This document shows, in pieces, positions 1 to 13,967 of a DNA stretch of 64,000 nucleotides (its first letter is position 1; the number at the start of each line of letters is the position of its first letter). This DNA comes from Kibdelosporangium aridum (GTDB lineage Bacteria; Actinomycetota; Actinomycetes; Mycobacteriales; Pseudonocardiaceae). The notes under the pieces are model-generated. The model worked only from the letters and a program-made list of their open reading frames with translations. It did no database searches and had not been told where the DNA came from. Where the stretch lies: NCBI RefSeq assembly GCF_900176515.1, contig NZ_FWXV01000015.1:62001-126000 (forward strand), in the 5' to 3' direction. The position numbers were made by a program, and so were the translations under genes.

Positions 1-160
1 GTCGAAACCCAGGTACGACCCCGATGAAGCGTTCGTCTATGTCACCGGCCCATGTCAGCTGCCCGTCCCACTTCCCGGTTACGCGCCGACGTCGACGTTC
101 ACCATCAAACTGCGCCACGTCGCCGCGCTCCGGGCCCGGCTGACCGCATACCTGCGCTGA
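1..160 (+). CDS. C-terminal end of an unrecognised protein (cut by window start)
   Basis: An open frame runs from the first bases to a TGA at 158-160 and gives about 52 residues ending in LRARLTAYLR. It has normal high-GC third-position use and a plausible globular composition (YDPDEAFVYVTGPCQLPVPL near the start). The start lies outside the window. No family could be recognised from this tail. It is followed by about 113 bases with no evident gene before the next CDS. Confidence 0.45.
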   Translation, partial: SKPRYDPDEAFVYVTGPCQLPVPLPGYAPTSTFTIKLRHVAALRARLTAYLR

Positions 161-273
161 CGAGACGTTCGCCGACGCACGCCGCGATCACCCGGGCGGC
201 CGAACCCGTCGCCGGTTGAACAGCACGCCGGGCCTTTAGGATCAAGGGGCCGTCACCTACCCGAAGGACTGCC

Positions 274-732
274 TTGACCACCAGCCAGGAGCTCGCAGCA
301 CAGGAAGAACAGCTGCAGTTCGACCGATTCGACAACGCCACCGCGATCGCACTCGGCCAGCAGCTGCTCGCGGCCGCGCAGGAGCGCGGGCTGCCCCTGG
401 TGATCTCGGTGCGCCGCAACGGTCAACGACTGTTCCACGCCGCACTGCCCGGCACCTCGCCGGACAACGACGCCTGGGTCGAACGCAAGTCCCGAGTCGT
501 CGACCGGTACGGCCACAGCTCGTTCTACGTGGGCACGCTGCACCGCGAGTCCGGCAGCACCTTCGAGGAGAAGTCCCGGCTGGACCCGGATCTCTACGCC
601 GCCCACGGTGGCGTGTTCCCGGTCGTCCTGCGCGGTACCGGTCCTATTGGGACGGTCGGTGTGTCCGGTTTGCCCCAGGCAGAGGACCATGCCTTCGTCG
701 TCGAGCAGCTCACCAAGTTCCTCGGCAGCTGA
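274..732 (+). CDS. HbpS/GlcG-like heme-degrading domain protein (UPF0303 family)
   Basis: This 152-residue protein matches the UPF0303/HbpS-like fold by its layout: a helical start (TSQELAAQEEQLQFDRFDN), an ALGQQLLAAAQERGLPLVISV segment, a central FHAALPGTSPDNDAWVERK block, and an IGTVGVSGLPQAEDHAFVVE C-terminal motif typical of the family. Members are small cytosolic or exported proteins that bind heme or cobalamin-like ligands; the function of this subgroup is poorly fixed. The TTG start at 274 is chosen because GAAGGA lies 7-8 bases upstream. The gene stands alone, 60 bases before the next. Confidence 0.8.
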   Translation: MTTSQELAAQEEQLQFDRFDNATAIALGQQLLAAAQERGLPLVISVRRNGQRLFHAALPGTSPDNDAWVERKSRVVDRYGHSSFYVGTLHRESGSTFEEKSRLDPDLYAAHGGVFPVVLRGTGPIGTVGVSGLPQAEDHAFVVEQLTKFLGS

Positions 733-792
733 CCGAGCGGACTGCCCCGAACCGGGTGACAATCGAGAGTGTCACCACGAAGGGACGGGGTC

Positions 793-1296
793 ATGGCCGA
801 CATGGAACGCCCTGGGGTCAACGCCGCACGGCTGTGGGCGAGCGGTCTGGCGACGGCGGTGGTCGCCGCACTGCTCGCCATCGTGGGCATCATGATCGCC
901 AGAGGGATCCTCGACGTGCCTGTGCTGGCGCCGAAAGGTGAGGGTGTCTGGGGCAACGCGAACACGTTCACCTACGCGTTGCTGTCCGGTGCGGCGGCGT
1001 TGCTCGCCACCGGCCTGATGCACCTGCTCGTCCTGGCGGTCTCCACGCCGCGCCAGTTCTTCACGTGGATCATGGTGCTCGCCACGCTCATCGCGGTCGT
1101 CCTGCCGCTGACGCTGACCGTCGAACCGGGGGCGAAGGTCGCGACCGCGGTGATCAACCTGGCGATCGGGCTGGCCATCACGATCATCATCAACAGCGCC
1201 ACCTCGGCCGCGCTGGTCGTCCGGCGCGATCGCGGGGCGACGGACGCTGCGACCAGGCAGTGGAACCAACCGCCGAACACGTACTACGACAGCTGA
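793..1296 (+). CDS. DUF6069-type four-helix membrane protein
   Basis: The 167-residue protein has four hydrophobic segments: LATAVVAALLAIVGIMIARG near residue 20, a second around YALLSGAAALLATGLMHLLV, a third around WIMVLATLIAVVLPLTLTV, and a fourth around INLAIGLAITIIINSATSAA, followed by a charged cytosolic tail. The order and the TFTYALLSG motif match the actinobacterial DUF6069 family, whose function is unknown. ATG 793 is preferred over the longer in-frame start at 769 because GAAGGGA sits 8 bases before it. Confidence 0.75.
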   Translation: MADMERPGVNAARLWASGLATAVVAALLAIVGIMIARGILDVPVLAPKGEGVWGNANTFTYALLSGAAALLATGLMHLLVLAVSTPRQFFTWIMVLATLIAVVLPLTLTVEPGAKVATAVINLAIGLAITIIINSATSAALVVRRDRGATDAATRQWNQPPNTYYDS

Positions 1297-1298
1297 GT

Positions 1299-1348
1299 CC
1301 CCCTATTCGGTGATACACAGTCGGACGGCATTTTTGTGTGATAGGGGG
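1299..1348. terminator. Imperfect hairpin after the DUF6069 gene
   Basis: CCCCCTAT at 1299-1306 is the exact reverse complement of ATAGGGGG at 1341-1348. An inner ACACA/TGTGT pairing is also possible, with a T-rich loop. The hairpin begins 3 bases after the DUF6069 stop. It may end that transcript, or it may belong to the 5' region of the large carboxylase gene downstream. Confidence 0.35.
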
Positions 1349-1532
1349 CACTCAGAGCCGTCTGGCTCGGTTCAACGCGGCCGTTTTTTGGCGGATCCCT
1401 ACAAAGGCGGGGGCACGGCATGATCCCCTGACGACATTTCGTTACCGGCCAGTAGACGAAAGGCTGTACCAGCGCGCGAGGGGTTGCCGTCCGGTGGCGT
1501 GCGCACAGTCAACAGCGAAAGGGCTCGGTCGA

Positions 1533-6992
<5,460 letters not shown>

Positions 6993-7041
6993 GCCGGAAA
7001 CTGTCGTTGACGGTGAGCGCACAGCGCTTTAGTTTCCGTGC

Positions 7042-7881
7042 ATGACGACTTCGGCGCGATCGGTGGACATGCCGTCCGGGGACAGCATCCCCGCACTCGG
7101 GCTCGGCACGTGGTACTTCGCCGAGCGTGCCGACCGGCGCGCGCAGGAGATCGCCGCCCTGCGGCTGGGACTCGACCTCGGCATGACGCTGATCGACACG
7201 GCGGAGATGTACGCCGACGGGGCCGCGGAGGAACTGGTCGGCGAGGCGATCGCCGGGCGGCGGGACGAAGTGTTCCTTGTGGACAAAGTCCTGCCGCACC
7301 ATGCGACCCGCAGCGGTACGGTCAAGGCGTGCCAGGCCAGCCTGGCGCGCCTTGGCGTCGAGCACATCGACCTGTACCTGCTGCACTGGCGTGGCCGGAT
7401 CCCGTTCGAGGAGACCATCGCCGGGTTCGCTGACCTGATTGAGGCAGGCCTCATCCGTCATTGGGGCGTGAGCAACCTCGACCTCGACGACATGCGTGAA
7501 CTGACAACCGTGTCCGACGGCTGCCAGACCAACCAGATCCTCTACAACCCGGCCCGCCGAGGCCCCGAGTACGACCTGATCCCCTGGCTGACCGAGCAAA
7601 GCATCCCGGTGATGGCTTATTCCCCCATCGAACAAGGCCGGCTGCTGGTCAACCCGGCGTTGGACAAAGTCGCGCGACGGCACAACGCCACGGCAGCCCA
7701 GATCGCACTGGCGTGGGTGTTGCGAATGGACGGTGTCAACGCCATCCCCCGTGCCGCTGATCCTGAGCACGTCAGGCAGAACGCGGCCGCAGCCGACATC
7801 GGTCTCACCGCCGAGGACATCGCCGAGATCGATGCGTCGTTCCCGGCGCCAACCAGGCCACGGCCACTCGAGATGCTGTAG
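7042..7881 (+). CDS. Aldo/keto reductase
   Basis: A 279-residue NAD(P)H-dependent aldo/keto reductase with the (beta/alpha)8 fold. The catalytic tetrad is visible at family spacing: Asp52 and Tyr57 in DTAEMYADG, Lys82 in VDKVLP, and His115 in LLHWRG. The C-terminal cofactor block (AIPRAADPEHVRQNA) is present. The substrate is not predictable. The TAG stop ends at 7881, and the next gene, on the opposite strand, ends at 7882, so the two stop codons abut with no space between them. Confidence 0.9.
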   Translation: MTTSARSVDMPSGDSIPALGLGTWYFAERADRRAQEIAALRLGLDLGMTLIDTAEMYADGAAEELVGEAIAGRRDEVFLVDKVLPHHATRSGTVKACQASLARLGVEHIDLYLLHWRGRIPFEETIAGFADLIEAGLIRHWGVSNLDLDDMRELTTVSDGCQTNQILYNPARRGPEYDLIPWLTEQSIPVMAYSPIEQGRLLVNPALDKVARRHNATAAQIALAWVLRMDGVNAIPRAADPEHVRQNAAAADIGLTAEDIAEIDASFPAPTRPRPLEML

Positions 7882-10800
7882 TCACCGACACGGCAGGTTA
7901 CTGTCCACTTCGGGAAAGTACGTCCCCCAGTCCATTGCGTCCATCCGTGGATACGCTGTGCCGCAGATGCGTTCGGCGACGCGGTCGATGTTGAGGTCCC
8001 ACAGGCGGATGGCCCGGTCGTCACCGGCGGTGGCGACGACATCTCCCGCCGGACTGAAGGCCACGGCTCGAACCTGGGCTTCATGTCTTTCCAGGGTGGC
8101 GATCTCGACAGGCGCGCGAGGATCGGACACGTCGAAGACTCGTGCCACGGAATTGTCACTGGCCACGACGAGCACACGGCTGTCAGGACTGAACGCCAAG
8201 GGCGGACCGTTGTCGCTCAACCCGGCTGTCGGCACGGAAATTGTCGCCAGTCGCTCTGGCGTCCCGTCGGTGCGCCAGAGTTCCACAGCGTTCTGGTCGC
8301 CGATCCTGGCCAACAGGCCCGTCGCGCTGAAGGCCAGCGCGGACAATTCCAAGGTGCGGAACGCCGTTGCCCGCTTCGGCCGTTCGCCATCGGTCAGGTC
8401 CCACAACGATGTCGCCGCACCGTTGGAGATCGCCATGAGCCTGCTGTCCGGCTTGAAGGCGGCGGCCACTGCCCACTGCTCGCCGTCCAGTTGCGTCAGC
8501 CGACGCGGACTCGCGAGGTCCGAGAGGTCCCACACCTCAGTTCCTTTGACGAGCAACCGGCCGTCAGGACTCAAGCTGAGCGGACCGATTCCCTCCCCTG
8601 CCGGGATTTCAGCGATCTCACGCGGTTGTGGCTTCAGCTGCCAGACCGTTGTCCTGCCCGCGAGATCCGTTGCCACAACCTGGTGATCGGGTCCGGCTTC
8701 CAGCGAGAACATCTCCTGACCCGTGCGCGCGACGGCGGTCGGCTTCGGCGCGAGCCGATCGGTGACATCCCAGGTGCGCAGCGTCTGATCGCGTCCACCG
8801 CTGATCAGGGTTTTACCGTCCGGGCTGAAAGCGAACGCGGCCACCGGATTGCTATGGCTCGCCAAGGTGAGTGACGAAAGGTCGTGCAGCATTTCCCCGT
8901 CGCTCGACGCCGCGAGCACCGCGCCATCAGGGCTGAACGCCAGGGACGAAACGTTGTCCTTGTGGTGGATCGCGCGAAGCTGGTTCGGTGCGTTGCTGTC
9001 GGAGACGTCCCACAGCCGGGCGGTCCGGTCGGTGGAGCCGGTGACGAGAAGCGGAGCGGTCGGGCTGAACGCCACCGACGTGATCGGGTTGGTGTGTCCG
9101 GTGATCACTGCTTGCGGACGCGGCGCCAACGGGTCGGATACGTTCCACAGCCGGACAGCCAGGTCCTCCGCCGCCGTGGCCACGGTTGCGCCATCGGCAC
9201 TGAACGCCACGTGCCTTGTCGGACCGCCATGTCCCGCCATGACACCGAGTTTCCGCGGCTGACGGGGATCGGCGATGTCCCAGAGCTGCGCGGTGGTCCC
9301 AGAGCTCAACGTGGCCAGGATGGGTTGCCGTGGACTGAAAGCGACCCACCTTCCTGGCGGGGTGTTCTCTGTGCCGTCCCCCGGCAGGGTGGCCAGCAGG
9401 CTTGGTGTACGTGGGTTTGTGACGTCCCACAACCGGACCGTCCGGTTGATGTCCACGGTCGCCAAGTTTTTCCCGTCGGGGGCGAACACCACTGAGGTGC
9501 CGAGCGCCCCCTCGGGCTCGCCGCGGACGTTACCCAGCACCGCGATCTCGCGTGGACGAACCGGATCGCTGACGTCCCACAGGCCTGCATTGCCGCGGTC
9601 ACCGGCCTCCGCGACGGCGAGCAGGCGTCCGTCCGGGCTGAATGCCACCGACTTGGGGCTGCGCCGGAGAGTGGCCAGGTGCCGAGGTCGCAGCCGATCC
9701 CGTACGTCCCACAGCTGGAGGCCGACCTTGGTGTCCCATCCACCCATCGCGAACAGGTCACCGACCGGACTGAACGCGATGCTGAACACCCGGCTGCCGG
9801 TGTCCGGGCGAAGCCGGGTGACGTGCGGTGCCGAACCGATGTCGATCAGCCGGGATCGGGCGGCCGGCGTTGGATCGAGGCGATAGGCCGCGAGCGTGAG
9901 CTGGGCGGCCAACGCGGGGTTGCTGGCCCTGAGCTCCGCCGCTTCCCGGATCACTTTCTGCGCCAACGCGGCATTTCGCTGCTTTGTCGCCGCGTTGTTC
10001 GCCTGGACCGCGACGACCGTTGTCGTGGCGGCGAGCAGCAACAGGACGGTCAGCAGGGCGACCAGTCTTCGCAGCCTTCTGGCGGTCCGCCGCGCTTGGT
10101 TCTGCTCGTGTGTCGCCAGGGACCGGCTGGCGGCCAGGAACTCCTTCTCCCGTGAGGTGAGCACGTCCTCATGTGCGACCGCCCAGTCCTGGATTCCCGC
10201 CAGCCGCGCACCCCGGTAGAGCACGCCTTCGTCGCGGTGCAGCGATTCCCAGGTGTTCGCGGCGTCGGTCAACTGCCGGTGCAGCCGCAGGGTGTCCCGG
10301 TCCTCGGCAAGCCATCCGGCCAGCCGCGGCCACACCCGGATCAGGGCTTCATGTGCGATCTGCGCGACATCCCGATCCAGTGTGAGCAGCCGTGCGTCCG
10401 CGAAACGCTCAAGGACGAGCGCCGTTTCCGTGTCGTCGGCGTCCAGTTCGGTGAGACTGAGCGTCCGTTTGGTGTCCTCGGTGCCTTCGCCGACGACCAC
10501 CAGCCGCTGGAACAGCAAGCGCGCACGGTGTTTCTGCGATTCGGTCAGCGACGAGTAGACGTGCTCAGCCGAATGTGCGAGCGCGTGCTGCACTCCGCCC
10601 GTCGCCTCATACGCGGCCAGCGTCAGCGTTGCTCCTTGGCGCCTGCGCCAAGTTTCCCGCAACGCGTGGGACAGCAGCGGCAACGCTCCGGCTTGACCAG
10701 TGGTTTCCGCGATCAACCTGGCGACAAGCGCGGTCTCGACCCGCAGGCCGCTGCCGATCGCCGGCTGCGTGATGGCTTCTCGCATCTCGTCGCTGCTCAT

Positions 10801-11577
10801 CGGCCCCACGAGGACTTGGCAGTCCTGCAGCACCGCGGCCAGTTCGGGATATCGCACGCAGTGGGCGTAGAAGTCCGCCCGTACGGACAACACGATCCGG
10901 CTGTCGCCTTGTGCGGCTGTGCGCAGGTACTCGACGAATCGGCGCCGCTCTTGCTCGTCGCGGCACAACGTGAACAGTTCCTCGAACTGGTCGACGATCA
11001 GCAGCAGCCGGGTGGATTCGCTGCCGTGGGCCAAGCCGTGGGTCAATGAATCGAAGGGATGCGGGCCCGGCGTTATCACCACGTCGTGGAAACCGCCGGA
11101 CCGCACCGCGGGAACGAGCCCGGCACGGACGAGCGAGGATTTTCCCGCGCCGGAAGCGCCGACCACGAACACGATGTGCTTTTCGGTCACCGCTTCGACG
11201 AGCCGGGCAATGAGCTTGTCGCGGCCGTGAAATCGGTCGGCGTCCTCCGGGCCGAAAGACGCCAGGCCGACATACGGCGCGTGTCCGTCCGGTTCATCGC
11301 GATTTCGGAGGTGCAAGTCGGCCGCGAGTTCTCGCCAGCGAGCTTCCCACGCGGCCACATCACCAGCACACGCTTCGACGTACGCCACAGTGACGGCCAG
11401 ACTTGGCAGTCTGCGGCCGTTTGCCGCCTCGGACAACGTGCCAGCCGAGTAATAGGCGCGCCGAGCGAGTTCGCGATAGGGCGGACTACCCGCTTTCTCC
11501 CGCAGAAGCCGCAGGTCAGCGGCGAACTGGACGACCGCGTCGGCGCCGGCGTCCAGTGGCTGCTCGTGGCGAGGCAC
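7882..11577 (-). CDS. HTH-STAND NTPase with WD40 repeats
   Basis: This protein of about 1231 residues has an N-terminal XRE-like helix-turn-helix (about 10-70), a STAND-type NTPase (Walker A GASGAGKS at 140-147, Walker B LLLIVDQFEELF near 191-202), one predicted membrane helix (RLVALLTVLLLLAATTTVVA near 500-522), and a long run of WD40 repeats (about 580-1231; repeated LAFSPDGxxLA and LWDVSD motifs). Such proteins act as ligand-triggered signalling switches in actinomycetes; the ligand is unknown. GTG 11577 is preferred because AAGGGG lies 6 bases upstream, whereas the in-frame GTG at 11583 would have no spacing. It ends tail to tail with the aldo/keto reductase. Confidence 0.85.
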   Translation of the reverse strand: MPRHEQPLDAGADAVVQFAADLRLLREKAGSPPYRELARRAYYSAGTLSEAANGRRLPSLAVTVAYVEACAGDVAAWEARWRELAADLHLRNRDEPDGHAPYVGLASFGPEDADRFHGRDKLIARLVEAVTEKHIVFVVGASGAGKSSLVRAGLVPAVRSGGFHDVVITPGPHPFDSLTHGLAHGSESTRLLLIVDQFEELFTLCRDEQERRRFVEYLRTAAQGDSRIVLSVRADFYAHCVRYPELAAVLQDCQVLVGPMSSDEMREAITQPAIGSGLRVETALVARLIAETTGQAGALPLLSHALRETWRRRQGATLTLAAYEATGGVQHALAHSAEHVYSSLTESQKHRARLLFQRLVVVGEGTEDTKRTLSLTELDADDTETALVLERFADARLLTLDRDVAQIAHEALIRVWPRLAGWLAEDRDTLRLHRQLTDAANTWESLHRDEGVLYRGARLAGIQDWAVAHEDVLTSREKEFLAASRSLATHEQNQARRTARRLRRLVALLTVLLLLAATTTVVAVQANNAATKQRNAALAQKVIREAAELRASNPALAAQLTLAAYRLDPTPAARSRLIDIGSAPHVTRLRPDTGSRVFSIAFSPVGDLFAMGGWDTKVGLQLWDVRDRLRPRHLATLRRSPKSVAFSPDGRLLAVAEAGDRGNAGLWDVSDPVRPREIAVLGNVRGEPEGALGTSVVFAPDGKNLATVDINRTVRLWDVTNPRTPSLLATLPGDGTENTPPGRWVAFSPRQPILATLSSGTTAQLWDIADPRQPRKLGVMAGHGGPTRHVAFSADGATVATAAEDLAVRLWNVSDPLAPRPQAVITGHTNPITSVAFSPTAPLLVTGSTDRTARLWDVSDSNAPNQLRAIHHKDNVSSLAFSPDGAVLAASSDGEMLHDLSSLTLASHSNPVAAFAFSPDGKTLISGGRDQTLRTWDVTDRLAPKPTAVARTGQEMFSLEAGPDHQVVATDLAGRTTVWQLKPQPREIAEIPAGEGIGPLSLSPDGRLLVKGTEVWDLSDLASPRRLTQLDGEQWAVAAAFKPDSRLMAISNGAATSLWDLTDGERPKRATAFRTLELSALAFSATGLLARIGDQNAVELWRTDGTPERLATISVPTAGLSDNGPPLAFSPDSRVLVVASDNSVARVFDVSDPRAPVEIATLERHEAQVRAVAFSPAGDVVATAGDDRAIRLWDLNIDRVAERICGTAYPRMDAMDWGTYFPEVDSNLPCR

Positions 11578-11616
11578 CCACACCCCCTTGGGTCGCGTTC
11601 ATTGTTCAGACGTTGA

Positions 11617-11646
11617 TGTTCGGTGTCCACCGTGTGACACCGAACA
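11617..11646. promoter_or_regulatory. Perfect inverted repeat upstream of the STAND gene
   Basis: TGTTCGGTGTC (11617-11627) and GACACCGAACA (11636-11646) are exact reverse complements with an 8-base spacer, about 40 bases upstream of the STAND gene start. The position suits an operator, possibly for the protein's own HTH, or a leader hairpin. On the + strand it is followed by TCTTTT, but no + strand gene feeds into it. Confidence 0.5.
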
Positions 11647-11775
11647 ATCTTTTCGCGCTAGAACAGAGATCGCCGGCCGTTGGCAGAGGGGGACACGGCC
11701 GGCACCACAAGCCCAGCCGCCGGCTCGACTGCCCTTGCCGAGTCGATCGTCCCCAGCAACTGGCGGCCTGGAGAA

Positions 11776-11817
11776 GGTTTCCGCGTCGGCTCCCTGGGGG
11801 TGGCCGACGCGGAAACC
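11776..11817 (-). terminator. 15-bp hairpin terminator after the small ORF
   Basis: The arms 11776-11790 (GGTTTCCGCGTCGGC) and 11803-11817 are perfect reverse complements with a 12-base loop. The hairpin starts 5 bases after the stop of the small minus-strand ORF at 11823-12008. There is no clear U-run, which is common for actinobacterial terminators. Confidence 0.6.
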
Positions 11818-11822
11818 AGAAT

Positions 11823-12008
11823 TCACTGCCGGGGCGTTTCACCCTCGTCGTAAGTACGCCAAACCGCGAAACACGTGGCGCTGTACCCGTGGTACACCGC
11901 ATCCTCATCCGAAGTGGGCACCTCGGCTCGCGTGCGGACGGCGAAAAAGCCGAGCACTGCCGCCACGAAGGCATCGAGCCGGGCCAGCCACGAACTCACT
12001 GCGGACAT
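11823..12008 (-). CDS. Small protein of about 61 residues, unrecognised
   Basis: A short ORF with an excellent ribosome binding site (AAGGGGG, 5 bases before ATG 12008; a second ATG lies directly before it at 12011) and a strong hairpin right after its stop. The product has an amphipathic N-terminus (SAVSSWLARLDAFVAAVLGF) followed by a polar acidic tail (EVPTSDEDAVYHGYSATC) with a single Cys. No family could be assigned. It lies upstream of and in the same direction as the STAND gene, but the hairpin separates them. The initiation and termination signals are the main evidence that it is real. Confidence 0.5.
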   Translation of the reverse strand: MSAVSSWLARLDAFVAAVLGFFAVRTRAEVPTSDEDAVYHGYSATCFAVWRTYDEGETPRQ

Positions 12009-12259
12009 CATTTCCCCCTTGGTAACGCAATCCCGTCGAAGAGTGTGCACCAGACAGCCCTCGATGTCGTTACCGTTCAGCGCACGGGCACACCAGAGAG
12101 TGCTGTCTTCGCACCAGCGCCGGTTCGCAGAACATGGGCACGGTAGACGTGGTGGCGACCACCCGCAAAGGGCTGGTCCCGGCCAGTTGGCCCCGAAGAT
12201 CTCCGGTGTCACGGAAATTCGGCTGACGGGCCTGACGGCGATGATCTACCCTGCCTGAC

Positions 12260-12286
12260 GTGATACAGCAGCTGTTCTTCCTCTGA
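12260..12286 (+). CDS. Eight-codon leader peptide of the ABC-F gene
   Basis: GTG at 12260 opens an eight-codon frame (MIQQLFFL, then TGA) about 90 bases before the ABC-F start. Leader peptides in this position control antibiotic-resistance ABC-F and methylase genes by ribosome stalling. The start region GTGATACAG (12260-12268) is exactly complementary to CTGTATCAC (12343-12351), just before the Shine-Dalgarno of the main gene. This makes a role in folding of the leader RNA likely. Confidence 0.6.
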   Translation: MIQQLFFL

Positions 12287-12364
12287 GGAGACGACGCCTC
12301 CACCGGTGCCGCGGATCGCGGTGCCGCTGTTCGTCCTTCCCTCTGTATCACCTCTTGCTGGAGG
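12287..12364 (+). promoter_or_regulatory. Candidate attenuator that masks the ABC-F ribosome binding site
   Basis: CCTCC at 12297-12301 is perfectly complementary to the Shine-Dalgarno GGAGG at 12360-12364. It can instead pair with GGAG at 12287-12290, directly after the leader stop codon. The long-range pair 12260-12268/12343-12351 would close the structure that hides the site. A ribosome stalled on the leader peptide would disrupt the long-range pair. The pairings are seen in the sequence; the mechanism is inferred by analogy with other ABC-F genes. Confidence 0.55.
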
Positions 12365-12374
12365 CAGTTTCTTC

Positions 12375-13961
12375 ATGTCGTCTCGAATTTCGCTCGCCCC
12401 TGCGCGCGCGGCGCACGTTCGCGCGTCCGGTGTTCATCTCTCCTTCGGCGGGCGGCCTGTGCTCGCTGGGGTCGACCTTGTCGCCGCCGCGGGCGATCGC
12501 GTCGCCTTGGTCGGTGAGAACGGCCGGGGCAAGACCACTCTGCTCAGGGTGCTTGCCGGTGACCTTCTCCCCGACCGCGGCGAAGTGCACCGGGCGGGCT
12601 CGCTTGGGGTGGCTGATCAGCAGATCCTGCTCGGTGGCACCGTTGGTGACCTGATCGACGTCGAGCTGGCGGCGGTACGGCGTGCCCTGGCCGACCTGGA
12701 ACAAGCCACGGAGGCGCTTTCCGAAGATCGTCCGGGCGCCGATGACGCCTTTGCTGCCGCGCTCGCGGATGCTGAGGCGCTCGACGCGTGGGACGCCGAT
12801 CGGCGTGTCGAGGTCTCGCTCGCCGCGTTGAATGCGGTGAGCGACCGCACACGTCCACTCGAGACCCTGTCCGTCGGGCAGCGTCACCGCGTACGGCTCG
12901 CTTGTTTGCTTGGTGCACGGCATTCCGTGTTGTTGCTCGATGAGCCGACCAACCATCTGGACGCGGGTGGGCTTCAGCACTTGACTGAGCAACTGCGCGC
13001 CTACACAGGTGTGGTCGTGATCGTCAGCCATGACCGGGCTTTGCTTGCGGATGTGGCTACGACGGTGGTTGACCTGGATCCGTCAAGCGACGGCAGGCCA
13101 CGGGTGTACGGCGGTGGTTACGCCGCTTACGTCGAGGGCCGGCGTGCGGAGCGGGCGCGCTGGGAGTCGTTGCACAGTGAGCAAATGGCTGAGCGCCAGC
13201 GGCTGGCTGACGACCTGTCCGCGGCGCAGAACCGTTTGCGTGACAACTGGCGGCCGGAGAAGGGCCACGGCAAACACACCCGTGCCACTCGGGCGCCCGG
13301 TCTCGTTCGGGCCGTGCACCGCAGGCAGGAGGAGTTGGAAGCGCATGTGGTCGCGGTGCCGCCGCCACCCAAGCGGTTCACCATGCCGGAACTGCCTGAG
13401 TACCGCGGCGCGACCTTGTTGCGGGCTGACGACGTGACGGTCGCGGGGCGCCTTGAGCGTCCCGTCGCCGTGGCGTTGGATTCACGAGACCGCCTGGTGG
13501 TCACGGGACCCAACGGCGCGGGCAAGTCGACGCTGTTGGCTGTGTTGTCAGGCGACCTGGAACCGACCACGGGCACGGTTACCCGGGCACGGCCCGTACG
13601 GATTGGACGGTTGGGGCAGGAGTCTGAGCCGTCAGGTCGCCGTACCGCGATGGAGCTGTACGCGCAACGGGCGACCGAGTCCGCGCCTGGGTTGGGCGAG
13701 CTGGGCCTGTTGGACCGCAATGACGTGCACCGGCCGTTGGCCGAGTTGTCAGTTGGCGCGCGGCGACGGTTGGATTTGGCTCTGGTGTTGGCAAGTCAGC
13801 CGCATGTGCTGCTGCTCGACGAGCCAACCAACCACCTGTCGGCAGCGCTTGTCGACGAGCTGACCGAAGCGCTCGGGGCGACCTCGGCTGCAGTCGTGCT
13901 CGCGACGCATGACCGGCAATTGCTGCGGGACACGGCATCGTGGCAACGACTCGCTCTCTGA
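12375..13961 (+). CDS. ABC-F ribosome-protection protein (antibiotic resistance type)
   Basis: A 528-residue soluble protein with two fused ABC ATPase domains and no membrane segment. Domain 1 has Walker A GENGRGKTT, signature LSVGQ and Walker B LLLDEPTNHLD. A charged linker follows (about 265-340). Domain 2 has Walker A GPNGAGKST, signature LSVGA and LLLDEPTNHLS. ABC-F proteins of this kind bind the ribosomal E site and displace macrolide, lincosamide or pleuromutilin-type drugs; which drug is not readable. ATG 12375 is chosen because GGAGG lies 10 bases upstream; the in-frame GTG at 12306 falls inside the attenuator. The signature Gly-to-Val change is present in both halves. It ends 6 bases from the convergent hydroxylase gene. 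Confidence 0.88.
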   Translation: MSSRISLAPARAAHVRASGVHLSFGGRPVLAGVDLVAAAGDRVALVGENGRGKTTLLRVLAGDLLPDRGEVHRAGSLGVADQQILLGGTVGDLIDVELAAVRRALADLEQATEALSEDRPGADDAFAAALADAEALDAWDADRRVEVSLAALNAVSDRTRPLETLSVGQRHRVRLACLLGARHSVLLLDEPTNHLDAGGLQHLTEQLRAYTGVVVIVSHDRALLADVATTVVDLDPSSDGRPRVYGGGYAAYVEGRRAERARWESLHSEQMAERQRLADDLSAAQNRLRDNWRPEKGHGKHTRATRAPGLVRAVHRRQEELEAHVVAVPPPPKRFTMPELPEYRGATLLRADDVTVAGRLERPVAVALDSRDRLVVTGPNGAGKSTLLAVLSGDLEPTTGTVTRARPVRIGRLGQESEPSGRRTAMELYAQRATESAPGLGELGLLDRNDVHRPLAELSVGARRRLDLALVLASQPHVLLLDEPTNHLSAALVDELTEALGATSAAVVLATHDRQLLRDTASWQRLAL

Positions 13962-13967
13962 GCAGCC

